A DNA stretch of 64,000 nucleotides from NCBI GenBank assembly GCA_030159075.1, contig BROG01000488.1:501870-565869 (forward strand), in the 5' to 3' direction. The notes below the pieces were generated by a model. That model searched no databases, was not told the origin of the DNA, and saw only the letters and a program-made list of their open reading frames with translations. Made by a program: the position numbers and the translations under genes. Positions within the stretch are counted from its first letter, which is position 1. Each line of letters begins with the position of its first letter. This DNA is from Atrina japonica. Taxonomy: Eukaryota; Mollusca; Bivalvia; Pterioida; Pinnidae. Of the stretch, positions 1 to 11,656 are shown piece by piece.

Positions 1-53
1 ACAGAAATTGGGATTCAGTGAGATCTCGGCCTGTAAGCAATGTCGGTCCATAC
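1..53. repeat. Flank made of GGCC-rich short repeats
   Basis: The stretch holds short phrases such as 'ctcggcctgtaagcaatg' that resemble the degenerate 20-bp phrases at 1195-1300 and 1600-1690 inside the neighbouring foldback element. The window therefore probably opens inside a larger repeat. Bases 45-53 (GGTCCATAC) are the left copy of a 9-bp direct duplication repeated at 1820-1828. Confidence 0.5.
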
Positions 54-60
54 ACAGGGG

Positions 61-395
61 CTTGCTTCCCGATAGTGTAAATATTTACTATCAATTGGAA
101 GTATACTATCCACGACAAAAACACAAACTTGCTTCCCGATAGTGTAAATATTTACTATCAATGGGAAGTATACTATCCACGACAAAAACACGAACTTGCT
201 TCCCGATAGTGTAAATATTTACTATCAATGGGAAGTATACTATCCACGACAAAAACACGAACTTGCTTCCCGATAGTGTAAATATTTACTATCAATGGGA
301 AGTATACTATCCACGACAAAAACACGAACTTGCTTCCCGATAGTGTAAATATTTACTATCAATGGGAAGTATACTATCCACGACAAAAACACGAA
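61..395. repeat. Five tandem 67-bp subterminal units
   Basis: Units begin at 61, 128, 195, 262 and 329 with 'cttgcttcccgatagtg'. Copies 2 to 5 are almost identical; copy 1 differs at a few positions. Each unit contains its own short palindrome centred on AATATT, built from 'gatagt..' and '..actatc'. The same unit occurs in inverse orientation at 1691-1819. Regular subterminal units of this type often bind transposase in foldback elements; that role is inferred. Confidence 0.9.
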
Positions 396-1183
396 AAGGG
401 ATGACACCATTTTCTCACCTATCCCCGCTTCGATACGTTTTTCCCTTATTAAATAAGCTCCACCTACCTTTCCGCTGTTTAAATCCTTCAAGGAATTATT
501 TTTCTTTAAAATGAAACAATTTTCACCCAGTTGGCACCCCCCTAACACAGCCATTCACGGCTCATTTGGCAGAAAACTTAAAAACGACATTAACCCTGGG
601 ACAGCTTTGACCTTGACCGTTTCGGGTTTTTCGGATTCTCTCGGGACTTTCCATGACGCGATCGATTAATATGGAAGCAAATCGAAGAGGTTACTTTGGC
701 GCGAGTTATGAAATGAAAAAAAGCATGATACTGGTTTAATACCGAAAAAACATGCAGGCTGTTTCATGGTAAGTTAAAAATGAGTTATTAAACAGGTTTA
801 AAAGTAAGATCTATAAAGTGAGATACCAGAGACACATAAAACCTGGAAATACATCAAAACCGGGAAATCTTTCGATTTGCTTCCATATTAATCGATCGCG
901 TCATGGAAAGTCCCGAGAGAATCCGAAAAACCCGAAACGGTCAAGGTCAAAGCTGTCCCAGGGTTAATGTCGTTTTTAAGTTTTCTGCCAAATGAGCCGT
1001 GAATGGCTGTGTTAGGGGGGTGCCAACTGGGTGAAAATTGTTTCATTTTAAAGAAAAATAATTCCTTGAAGGATTTAAACAGCGGAAAGGTAGGTGGAGC
1101 TTATTTAATAAGGGAAAAACGTATCGAAGCGGGGATAGGTGAGAAAATGGTGTCATCCCTTTTCGTGTTTTTGTCGTGGATAG
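374..1183. repeat. Nested long palindrome (arms about 314 bp)
   Basis: The left arm (374-687) and right arm (871-1183) are near-identical reverse complements around a spacer of about 183 bp. Because the arms match, the same 60-residue reading begins at 554 on the minus strand and at 1003 on the plus strand. The high identity points to recent formation or gene conversion. The palindrome ends at the 'ctatccacgac' phrase of the 67-bp unit, so it was built within the foldback element. Confidence 0.88.
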
Positions 1184-2349
1184 GGTTTAGGGACATCTTG
1201 GCCCATTACAAACTCGGCCTATAATCAATCTCGGCCCATTACAAAGTCGGTCTTACAAAGTCGGCCCATAACAAAATCGGCCCATAACAAAATGTTAAAG
1301 TCGGTTTAAAACACGGGAATTTTTAAGTGTTAATTTTTTATTATTTTCATTAGGACTTGGTAGTAGGCTAGATCTACATCGAAATTGCATTTTGTTAGTA
1401 GAGCCAGACCCTAGGTTAGACATGTTAGAGGGTGCACATGTCGGTTATTCCCTACGTAGGCCTATATACATATCTTGTTATATCCTACTGAAATATATCT
1501 TAATATTGGATACCAAATTTTTATTTGACTTTGAATTTTATTCATATAGTTTTTGTTTATCAGGGGGCCGAGTTATCCCACTGTAAATTTACCTGTACGT
1601 TTTCTATGGGCCGACTTTGATATGGGCCGACTTTGATATGGCCGAAATTGCGATAGGCCGAGTTTGTAATGGGCCGAGATGTCCATACCCCGTGGATAGT
1701 ATACTTCCCATTGATAGTAAATATTTACACTATCGGGAAGCAAGCCCCTGTGTTTTGTCGTGGATAGTATACTTCCCATTGATAGTAAATATTTACACTA
1801 TCGGGAAGCAAGCCCCTGTGGTCCATACCACTCTCTCGAGCCCATACTCTGGGCTCATGATACATTGGTTAATGTCCAACTCCAGATGTCCAACATCAAA
1901 CTACAGCCGGAGTTGGCCATGACAAAAAAACAGGTTGCACTCCTTCTCTTTTTTCTGTCCTCAATTCAGAGAACAGGTTACATGTATAAAGTTGACTTGT
2001 TATCAAATTTGGGACAGAATATCGGTCTCCAGTTGTTAAAGTCAGTCTAGACCCTGTATTATATCGCATAAGCCTATTTGCATATATCTATTTTTAAAAT
2101 ACAACATGGGATTATTAGTCGAAATTATTTGTGATATTGTAACCCAAGACTAATCTTGTACTAGATCTTTTATGAAAAAATTCCAGAATCTTGTTCATCT
2201 ATAATAATTTATTAATCATCTCTCAGCTGTATGTGAATTTTAAATTCACCCTGTAATAAAATAAAATAATAATAAATACAGGTACCAATATAGTTCATTT
2301 TGAAATCAGATATAAACTATAAAATGTAATTATACAACATACACATGTA

Positions 2350-2537
2350 CAGTGGAATCTCATTATGTCAAAATTGGATGAATCGAAATTCCATTTTTAA
2401 TTTCAAAAGAGAACAGCTGATCTGATTTTGATTGATTGATAGAAACATGTCAACTAAAATTTTGGTTATCTTGAATTCTGGATATCTCAAAGTAATAGGG
2501 TTAGTCCTGTGAACTTTGAAACAATGAGGTTCCACTG
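2350..2537. mobile_element. 188-bp MITE with TA duplication, pogo/Tigger-like ends
   Basis: The left end CAGTGGAATCTCATT and right end AATGAGGTTCCACTG are inverted repeats, flanked by TA (2348-2349 and 2538-2539). CAGTGGAACCTC-type ends with a TA duplication are characteristic of pogo/Tigger members of the Tc1/mariner superfamily. It has no coding capacity, so it would be mobilised in trans. Confidence 0.8.
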
Positions 2538-2859
2538 TATAGTAATACATGTGTTTAATAATCTGTAGATAGATAGAAATATATGTACATGTACAAGAAT
2601 TAATCACAATGACACATACTGAATATTTAGCAAATGTATGTAGTTACAGAGTTACCTCCCATATCACACTTTTTCCTTATAATAGGATTTCAGTAAACCA
2701 GACAACAATTTCTTGTCTACAATAACATTTCTTGTAGTTTAAATGTATTTCATTGGAAATGAATATAATTTCAAGTATAATAATGAACAATGAACATATA
2801 TAATAATTTACAATGAAATATACATGTATGTATGTAACAAAAAGGAGATGTTAGATCAT

Positions 2860-3300
2860 CATGCTTTGAACCATGGACTCAATGGAGTCTCTCACTTCTG
2901 GTCAGTGCAGGTTCTAGACCCGCTGGCATATGGCAGCAGCCGCTTTGTTGTGGTGGAGGAGAGAATTAAGTTACAATGGGAAGAGACCACCAAACTTCCA
3001 CAAGTTACATGTAACTAGCATACTTTCTCAAATATTCAACTTTGGTGGATCCAGTGGGACTGAAACTCATGCTAACTACTGGGTGAAATACTTCATGCTT
3101 TAAAGTGTTTTGCTTTAACGACTTGATCACAGAGGTCTTCCATAAGTTGAGATAAATATATATGTAAGTTGAATTAATAGCTACATGTACTATATTAATT
3201 ATAACATGCACACCTTAATTAAGCCACAGGAACCTAAGCTGATTTTGTGAGAAAGTTTGCCAGTTTACTTGTGGAGGGTCAGTGGCAAGTAGTGATGTAA
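2860..3300 (+). repeat. Dispersed SINE-like repeat fragments
   Basis: Phrases 'gaaccatggactcaatg', 'gtcagtgcaggttctagac' and 'gaaagtttgccagtttac' recur in the copies near 7240-7560, 37085-37330 and 39420-39680. Some copies contain a B-box-like GGTTCGAAC, suggesting a tRNA-derived SINE. The copy is diverged and interrupted. Confidence 0.45.
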
Positions 3301-3606
3301 GCTATCTATAACTAGTCTGCCCATACCAAATATATTACATTGTATGTTAATCTCTCTCTCTCTGTCTCCCTGGTTGGGGTCGTATGACATTTGTACCATA
3401 CTGTATTTCAGAAAGTACTGCAACATGTAAGTGCACAAAATATTCAGCAGTAGCAGTCATTTGATTTAGCAGCTTACAATTATTTCATTTTCTGATTCAT
3501 CTAAAACGATGCTATTCTATCAAACAACTTTTTCCAGTACATTTTGTTTTTTTACGTCTTTAATATCGGCTCTTCAATTTTATTGTAGCTAGCAGAATTG
3601 ATTGCA

Positions 3607-6600
3607 ATGGATAGACAGTTGGCAAATGATACTGAAGATGAACTTGTAATCGGTGATAAAAGAGAAAACCAAAAAGTTCAGACAGATGAAACTGAATCTA
3701 GTATTTGTGTCAAAGATAAGGAGCTTGGAGACGGAAGTGAAACAGAGAGGAAGAGTTATGTTGATGAGGACAGGAACCAGGAACTTAGCCATACAGATGC
3801 TATGCACATAGTCAAAACAGCTTTAGCTGATGTTATAACAGTTTGTGTATTTCTTTTTGTTTATTTCTGTTCTTAAATATATACATGTGTAGCTATATGA
3901 AATTTGTGTGTTTCTTTTTGTTCATTTCAGTTCTTAAATATATACATGTGTAGTTACATGAAATATGAACACCAAGATCATGCAGGACCTCCTTGTACTG
4001 GCTTAAACATTTTACAAACAATGAACCAGTAACATAGTTACAGAATAATTTTGAGACTAAGGCTGTTTTTTTTATATAAAAAAATAAAGGAGTTTTTATA
4101 TCACAGGTATTATGCACGAACAATTTTAAAATAATTCAGTGACACAACATGACCATACAGTTAAAATTCAATGCGATATACCTATGGACTTTTTCGACCT
4201 ATAGGAAACAACATATTTACCCGTCTTAGATTTATCCTAAATCGCCATAGTTTCAGTCATGAATGGCATGTATATTCATGTTTCATTTATTTAGCTTTAA
4301 GATTACACTTTCATTTTAAAGTCACTCTCTCATTTATGGCAAAAATGGCAGAAAGTGAATGGGAGCCACAGTTTTCAGGTATACAGCACAAGGCTTACCT
4401 TCTGATTTGATAGCCATCAAGTAGGCCTATTTTATTGGGTTCCTGTGCATACTCCATTCCTGCAGAACCGAGGTCTATGTTTTTATCAGCAGATTCTCTT
4501 GTGGCATGCATGCGATTGTTTGCACATGTATTTTTGGTATTTCAAGGAACAATATAAAGATCTTTTAATTATAAGCATGATATGATTGAGCCAGTACGTA
4601 ATGATGGAGCCAGTGCAGGAGAAAAGGCCTAGGTACAAGACACTGTGCACTTGTAATTTTAAAAAGAACCAAAATCTACTGGCTTTCTGCAATTAAACTG
4701 TAAATTTGATGAGACATAATTAAAACAAAGATTGATACTTTTACCTTTTCACTATTCATATTTTATTTAACCACTCTACCATTCATGCTTTAATCTGTCT
4801 ACCAACTACACACTAAACACTCTGCCACTTATGTTTAAAACAAATTGCCATTCATACTTTATTTTAACGACTCCACCATTCATATTTAACCACTCTACCA
4901 TTCACACTTGTTATCTCCTTACCATCCACACTTTATACACGCTGCAATTCATATTTAACCCTTCCGCTATTCATGCTTTAAAAACTCATTCATTCACATA
5001 TCAAAAGGATTTTCCCATTCATATTTTAACCAATCTACCTTTTTATACTTTAACCACTCTGTCATTCATATTTGAAATTCTCCATCGTTTTTGTTCAACC
5101 ACTGTACCATTTATATTTTAACCATGTTAACTTCTCCAGCATTAATATTTTAACCACTCTACCATTCATAAATTAACCTCCCCAGCATTCATACTTTAAC
5201 CAATCTGACATTCATTATATGTTAACCACTCTACCATTCATCCTTTAACCACTCTACACCTCTTATTTTAGCCACTCTATAATTCATACCTTGTCCTCCA
5301 CTATTCATGTTTTAACCACTCTAGCATTCTTATTTTAACCACTCTATAATTCATACCTCATCCTTCACTATTCATGTTTTAACCACTCTAGCATTCTTAT
5401 TTTAACCACTCTATAACAAGTATAATTCCTGCTGTATCCTGCACCAATCATATTTTAGCCACTCTATAATTCGTACTGTATCCTGTGCACCAATCATATT
5501 TTAACCACTCTATAATTCCTATTGTATCCTGCACACCAATCATATTTTAACCACTATATTATTCCTACTGTATCCTGCACACCAATCATGTTTTAACCAC
5601 TCTATGATTCCTACTGTATCCTCACACCAATCATATTTTAGCCACTCTGTAATTCATACTGTATCCTGCACCAATCATATTTTAACCACTCTACCATTTC
5701 TACTACTACTCACTGTCAATTAACACATTCCTCACACTATTATTTCAGAAGGATCCACTACTCTATGATCTGCCAGCAGAGGCTACGTTAGAGGAAGTTA
5801 ACTCTTCTATAGCTCTAGAGTATGGCCAAGCTATGGTGGTGAATGTACGCAGAGCTGATGATGAAGTTATGGGTCAGTGATACAGTCTGTGATTTAATTC
5901 TTGATAAGTGAATTACCATAATAACATACATGCCAAATGTATCGATTTTAGCAGAAGTTTTCCGATTTTTACATCCTAGTTCCACATTCCGGATTTAGAC
6001 TTGTCCATTCCGCTTTTGGTCTTTACTATGAGTGTTCATCATTCTCGCTCATTTTGACGCAGTTAGATTGTAGTTATAAGCACACTTTAAAAAACACTGA
6101 CCTGACCGTTGACTGACGTGCGCAACTTCAGTGTTACAAATGGCGACTCAAGAAAGGCGGCAGAGGCAGACGAAAGACAACAATAATAACACAAAAAATG
6201 ACAGTAATGACGAACATTCTCAGAAAAAGGAAAAAAACTTCCGCCGAAACCAGCAGTTTCAAAATGAGTATGTGGCTTAGTTTAACGGGATTATAACAAA
6301 ATCAAACAAGGGATGCAAGTTTGCCTTTTGCACAACATACAGATGTGGTTTTACTGTTTCCCATGGAGGACTTACTGACATCAATAGACACATCAGAACT
6401 CAAAAACACATGCAACGACAGAGAAACAAATTGAGAAAATTTCCACATTCTTCTCAAACGCAAATGAGACATACATAATTACAAACACTGAAGTATTATT
6501 CTCTGAATTTATTGTCGAACACTCGTTGCCTATTACTGTGGCAGACCATCTGTATTTTGTTTCTTTCTTTAATTTGTTTAAATCTGATGACCTGAAAGGT

Positions 6601-9600
6601 CATATTCTAATAAGAAATTACAATTTTTTCTCAGTGGCCCCCCCGTTGTTCCTCTTAACAACGTTCAAGGGTTGGCATGTATGTAATAAGTGAGTAAAAT
6701 TACAAATCAGAGCCACACTGCAGAAACTAAAAAAATAAACAACAACAACAAACAGACAATTTTTTGTACAAAGCATGTGTAGTTTGACTATACCCTAGGA
6801 TGTGGACAGAGAATTCTACCTTGGCAAAATGGTAGATATGCCTGTCCAGGTTGGGAGGAGAAGTACTAGTGATCCTGAAAACCTCCTATCAGATGTTGTG
6901 CCTAAACATTCCTATATGTAGTCTTGTATGAGGATTACATGTAGATATTGTTCACTTGTGATTGTGCTATGTACATTGTTGGTAAGAAATTGTTTCTAGA
7001 TATCTATCACTCTGAGTGTATTTAATATTTACTTACTCAGCTGTAGTGGTGAAGCAAGATGCATCTGTACTGGATCTCCGCCACGCCATACAGAGACACT
7101 TTATATTGAAACAGACACGAAATGGTGGAAAAAAGCACATCAGCTGGTATTGTATTATATTTCATTTTCTCCTTTAAATCACAGATTTATCCCTCTCTTT
7201 CTCAGTGTCATTGTAGGCATGGCAACGAAACTATCACTACATTTGTTGAAGTTGGTTGTATAAGTTGGAAATGAGAGCCCAGTGGTTAGAGCATTGTGAT
7301 TTAACCCATTTACCCCTAGAGACACATTTGGACTGGTCTAAGTCATTGATTTACAGAAGAGTCCATTGTTTTTCAGGGGTTGATGAGTTAAAAAAAGAAA
7401 TCTCTTACCTCTTGTCAGTGTAGGATGGAGCCCCGCTGAAACCTAAATTGATATTGTGAGAAAGTTTGACATTTTATTTGAAGAAGGCCAGTGGTCTCAT
7501 CAACGGTACATTGTAACCGGGTTCTTCTCCATTAAAATCTGGCCATTAACATATAACTGAAAAATCGTTGAATGCGGTGTAAAACAATTATGAAAAAAGA
7601 CATACTACATATATGTGTTTGATACTGGAGGTAGAGATGAAAATACTTTTAGGTTCATCTGCACCAAAATTTTAGCCAGTTGATTTTGTCTTCATAATTT
7701 TAAGCTAGAAATGAATGATGGGGTGCAAATAATCAATTTTTACATTGAGATAATGACAATAGGATCTCTCTCCTTAAGATGAGATTCTTGAATGCTTGAC
7801 GCTATGTTTTACTTGGGTTGGGCATTTTGCAATCTTACTCCTCAGTTTGGAGTTCTCTCAAAGTAGGGGCTGATTTTATCAGTTAATTCATGTCTTTTAT
7901 TTTCTTTCATGATACGGATATACACTGGAGCCTGGCTTGTGAGACCATCCCATCTTGCCACAAGACAGGTGGTCTCTCAAAATAAGTTGAATTTAACCAA
8001 ATAGTTTCCAAAATGTGGTCTCATAAGGCAGGTATATTTACATTTAAAACTTCCTTGCTTGAGAAGTTACAGATCTGTGGGAAAATCTTCAGAGTTCTGT
8101 AGTCTTTATGTGTAAACAATTTCAAATTTTTGTGAGCATTGGTAAAGCGAAGGTTACAAACAATTTGGCAAATTTTTTGGTAATTGACAATGATGTTCCT
8201 TTTAATTGACAGGCGGTATATTTGGAGAAGATACTGGATATATTTTGACGGACAGAAGTTAAGTGAATTAAAAAAGCCGTTAAAAGAGTAAGTAGGTATA
8301 TTCACTATACAGTAAAACCTGCTTCAGCGACCACCTGTATATAAAGACCACCTGGTCACTAAGACGGTTTTTTGATTTCCTCAATAGTACCAGATGTGTA
8401 CAAATCAACCTCTATATAAAGACCACCTCCCTATAAAAAACAGTTTTCTTGTATCCCTAAGGAGGTCATTATATACAAGTTTCACTGTATCTACATTGTA
8501 AAATTACACAGATTCTTTGGTGTGAGGGTCAGTTTTTTTTTTCATCTATACTATACTGTACTATACTATACTATACTATAATTACTAAATGAGATGTATA
8601 TGAATGCAGCAAAGCAATAAGGGTAACTAAAAATGCTGTCATTTTTTTTTGCTGCATAAGTTGTATATAGTTTATCTAAGGAACTCGCCTGATATCTTAG
8701 GATGTTATGGATTGTTTCCACAGATGTCAATGGTTTGCATTTTAATGTTTAAAACAGTACAAAGAAAGATGTTCTGACAGTAAATAGACACATTGTCTCT
8801 ATTGATGAAGATTGACATAAACTATTGCCTGGAGCATCTATTTTTGACTTTTGTTTGGTCTGGTAAAATAGAAATAAATAATAGGTGTTTTATAGAAATA
8901 TTTTGAAAGATCATCTGTTAGTTTATCTAGTGGGTGCAGATCACTTAGAATAATCATTACTGTATATTGTCACTTGAAGTTTTGAATTCTACTGTGATAT
9001 AAAAAAAAAACAAATTCTCTCACCTGTAGTGGGTGTATAACTGAATCATTGCTGGAGCTTGATGGTGTTAATAAAAGTAGGCACCATTTTATTGAATGGA
9101 AAAAAAATGTATATAATTATGTAGAAATAGTAAAATCCCAAACACTGTTGTGCAGTCAAACTTGCATTTAAGGCCACCTGTGTATAAAGGGCACCTGTCT
9201 ATAAAGGTCATTCACACATAATCTTTGTCGATTGTCAGGGATTTTCCTAGGCCATTTTGGGGTCTAGTTACAAAAATGGTTTTGATTTCCCCCGAAATAT
9301 GTGGAATTTGGAAATAAAGAATTATAGTGTATGTTCAGGCAAATGTCTCAAACTATCTTTACTTTATGTTTTTTGTTTAAATTTTGTAAATTTTCCCAAT
9401 TAATGTTTTGGACCCTGGACTCAGAACTTAGGTGGTAGGAAAATCCCTGTGAGTAAACTTTTATATAAAGGCCACCTGGCTATAACGACAACTTTTCACC
9501 TGTTCCCTTCAGTGTTCGTTATAGACAAGTTTGACTACTGTTTCTGATTTACAGGGTCGGTCAAGTTCTTGGCCCGAAGTCATCAAATTCACTCAATACT

Positions 9601-11656
9601 CAAGCCCAACTTTTATCTTATCATTTTGACTATATAGTTGGTTATAAAATTTCTGTATCTAACTGAATAGGATCAACATTACCTTTTCCATCAAGCACAA
9701 ACAAATATGGTCACACAGTATGATTTACCTGTACAAAGTGAATGAATACCTTGAATATGCAGTGTTCCCAGACACGCAAAAACCTGCACAGTTTCATTAC
9801 AAAACATGCACAAAAGCAAAACACCCCACGTGCATTCACGCATAGAGGATACCCATCACATTATCATTTAGATTGTCATTATGATGGTAACACTACAGGG
9901 ATGTCAGTTCCCTGTGTAGTATCCTTACTTTGTAAACAGTGTCAGTGATTATAAAACAATTTATCCTAAAAATTTAGTGTATTTGTGAATGTAACACTTT
10001 CTCCAAGACCTTCCCAACTTCAAAGACTACTGAAGATCCTTATCAGATGAAGGTCAGTTTTAATGAACAAAGCTTGCAGTGTCCAGACTGAAGACTTCAA
10101 TTTCACAGTAGGGTGCCAAGATAAAGGAAAGATTTGAAATATTTACAGATTTTGATTATGTAATTTTTACATTGTATCAAAATACTCTTGAATCCCAATG
10201 CTGTCATAACATGAAAGTCAATTAATTGACAATAGATGTTGAACAGTGTATTATCCACAGATGATTTCAGCATCAGATACACAGACACTAAGTGTGTCTA
10301 CATGTATTAAAGGGGGTCGAGATCAGATGAGATAAAATCTTCTTTTTTTTTTGCTTTTGATTCAATTTAACACATGTGTACCCCAGATTTGTATCCTTGT
10401 ACCCTTATTTTTGCTACCCATGGGGTACAAAAACCTCTATTCTAAAAAAGCAGTGGGAACACTGGTATGGGTCTTATGATTTAATTTTGTACTCAAACAA
10501 TTTTTTAATATATCAATTTTCTCAAATGAGCAGTTATTTACAATTGTAGGCCTATGCCATCAATATACATACATGTCCGGTTGCTGTATGAATTTTCTGT
10601 GTTTTCACCTAAAAATTATGAAAAACTGCTTGATTTCTGAGTAAATTTGGTGACACTTGTACTGGTCCAGAATACATAATCATGTCAAAATAGTGGACAT
10701 CAACAGATGAAATGAATAGTGGATTTGTTTAACTTCAAGGAGCACTAGCTGTGTTTTTTATCCAACATTTTCTTTTTTCTATTTTACAACTTAGATTGAT
10801 ATACAATAACAAAAAGAGATAAACACAGGCATAAAGCTTCCTTAATTCCTATATATTTTGTGAAAATCGCTTGAGAAAGCGTTTTGCACTTTGCCAATTG
10901 CAAGTGATTAATTCAACCTTACTATTTGTATATGAATACCACACAGGGGCTGACAATTCCTTAAGTCTGAGGTCTGGGATCTACATATTTTACTTTCGGG
11001 CCCAGTCATTTTCCTGCTATGTGGGTCCAAGGACCTAACAAGTCTGAATCAGTGAATGACATTTCTGTCAATTTCTTTCTATCTAAACTTTATGTGTTTC
11101 CTTTGTAAATATCAGTTGTCATTTTCTAGACTAATATGATTTTGCGGCAGTTTTGTTTGGTTAATATGATTTTGTTATATTTATTGATTAATAATATTAA
11201 AAATCTGACTTGCATTTATTGTAATTGTACATATATGTTAGAGGATCGGACCCAGGCAAAATTTAACAAAAAAGGCCTGGACCCAAGCAGCTGAAAGAAA
11301 ATTTTCAGCCCCTGACCACACTGCATCTGATCTTACTTTCACAACATGTATAGGAATATAGCTCTTATTTGTTATGGTTTAAGTGGAAAAAAATTTAAAT
11401 ATTTTTTTGTTTTTTGTTTGGTAAACACAACTAATTCCCCTTTATCACTTCAAATTAAATTATGTAAAATATTTGTGTATTCTATGTTCCATGAAAGTCT
11501 GAGAAAAGGTTTGAAAGGAATTTACATTTCTCAGTAATGTAATTAAGATATCCCATATTTATAGTATTAAGTTGCTCATATCTTACATTCGTTTTCAGGT
11601 ATGGAATAAGAAATAAAACAGAAGTGACTTTTATGAAACGACTCAAGGAAAGATAA
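3607..11656 (+). CDS. SNRNP25: U11/U12 small nuclear ribonucleoprotein 25 kDa protein, five coding exons
   Basis: Component of the U11/U12 di-snRNP that recognises U12-type introns in the nucleus. Coding exons are 3607-3840, 5749-5872, 7041-7146, 8213-8287 and 11599-11656; all introns are GT..AG and the phases agree, giving 198 residues. The identification rests on ordered landmarks: DPLLYDLPAEATLEEVNSS, IALEYGQAM, VLDLRHAIQRHF, GGKKHISW, then YGIRNKTEVTF and MKRLKER before TAA. These match the ubiquitin-like fold region of vertebrate SNRNP25 (about 123-132 residues) in order. The first exon adds an acidic, low-complexity stretch of about 65 residues. An alternative ATG at 3802 gives a protein close to the vertebrate length. 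An in-frame TAG at 3586-3588 precedes the first ATG, unless an upstream exon splices in just after it. Function is assigned by homology with high confidence; the start is less certain. Confidence 0.93.
4740..5700 (+). repeat. Degenerate 23-bp minisatellite with higher-order repeat
   Basis: The phrase 'cattcatattttaaccact' recurs roughly every 23 bp across nearly 1 kb of SNRNP25 intron 1. From about 5400 it changes to a longer unit of about 48 bp containing 'tactgtatcctgcac' and 'caatcatattttaaccact'. The units are too diverged for recent slippage. The open reading at 4831-5121 is a by-product of the repeat. Confidence 0.85.
5932..6682 (+). mobile_element. hAT-type transposon relic in SNRNP25 intron 2
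   Basis: Short inverted ends (ACATACATGCCAA at about 5932 and TTGGCATGTATGT at about 6682) bound about 750 bp that includes a broken transposase start. From ATG 6140 a basic leader runs to a stop at about 6280. A BED-type zinc-finger segment follows (GCKFAFCTTYRCGF, then DINRHIRTQKH), with two cysteines and two histidines. After a frame change there is a segment with FSEFIVEHSLPITVADH, typical of the region after the finger in hAT/ZBED proteins. The catalytic RNase-H-like core and dimerisation domain are missing. I could not confirm an 8-bp target duplication. Confidence 0.65.
7240..7560 (+). repeat. SINE-like dispersed repeat in SNRNP25 intron 3
   Basis: It opens with 'gagagcccagtggttaga', a tRNA A-box-like phrase. 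It continues with the family phrases 'gtgagaaagtttgacatt' and 'aggccagtggtctcatc' and ends near 'attaaaatctggcca'. The same order is seen at 39420-39680 (+) and 37085-37330 (-). Confidence 0.5.
8310..8487. mobile_element. 178-bp pogo-like MITE in SNRNP25 intron 4
   Basis: The left end CAGTAAAACCTGC and right end ACAAGTTTCACTG are imperfect inverted repeats flanked by TA (8308-8309 and 8488-8489). The interior repeats 'tataaagaccacct'. It begins 22 bp after the splice donor of the exon ending at 8287. A related relic with only one clear end lies at about 7930-8040. Confidence 0.75.
9153..9540. mobile_element. Pogo-like MITE, longer copy, in SNRNP25 intron 4
   Basis: The left end CAGTCAAACTTGC and right end GACAAGTTTGACTACTG are inverted. 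The interior contains 'aggccacctg' and 'tataaagg' phrases shared with the copy at 8310. The flanking dinucleotides (TG and TT) no longer form a clean TA duplication, so this copy is older. Confidence 0.6.
10735..10990 (+). repeat. Dispersed repeat family with 'gatatacaataacaaaaa'
   Basis: The copy contains 'agctgtgttttttatcc', 'gatatacaataacaaaaa' and 'ggcataaagcttcctt'. Related copies lie at 20640-20965, 50965-51060 and 62190-62290. The copy at 20640 ends with the reverse complement of the 'agctgtgtttactcc' phrase, which suggests an inverted-repeat structure. No coding potential was seen. Confidence 0.55.

Larger units (their letters stand above)
54..1819. mobile_element. Foldback DNA transposon with 9-bp target duplications (MULE-like, noncoding)
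   Basis: The element starts ACAGGGGCTTGCTTCCCG and ends with the reverse complement, CGGGAAGCAAGCCCCTGT. It is flanked on both sides by GGTCCATAC (45-53 and 1820-1828), a perfect 9-bp duplication. The left subterminal region is five direct 67-bp units (61-395); the right carries two units in inverse orientation (about 1691-1819). Inside lies a second large palindrome (374-687 against 871-1183). A 9-bp duplication with long complex inverted ends is typical of Mutator-like elements, but no transposase is present, so the superfamily is inferred. The ORF-like readings on the palindrome arms are mirror images and are not thought to be genes. One caution: a similar phrase 'gtccatac' also occurs internally near 1682, so the duplication could partly reflect a repeat unit. 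Confidence 0.8.
1829..3588. other. Region upstream of SNRNP25, no clear gene
   Basis: AT-rich sequence with no recognisable coding exon. It contains a pogo-like MITE (2350-2537) and pieces of a dispersed SINE-like repeat (about 2860-3300). The promoter and any 5' untranslated exon of SNRNP25 should lie here, but I cannot locate them by eye. Confidence 0.5.

Noticed and set aside
240..1224. Two ORFs (minus 240-554, plus 1003-1224) with the same 60-residue start
   Set aside because: They are mirror images on the two arms of the nested palindrome in the foldback element, with no domain similarity.
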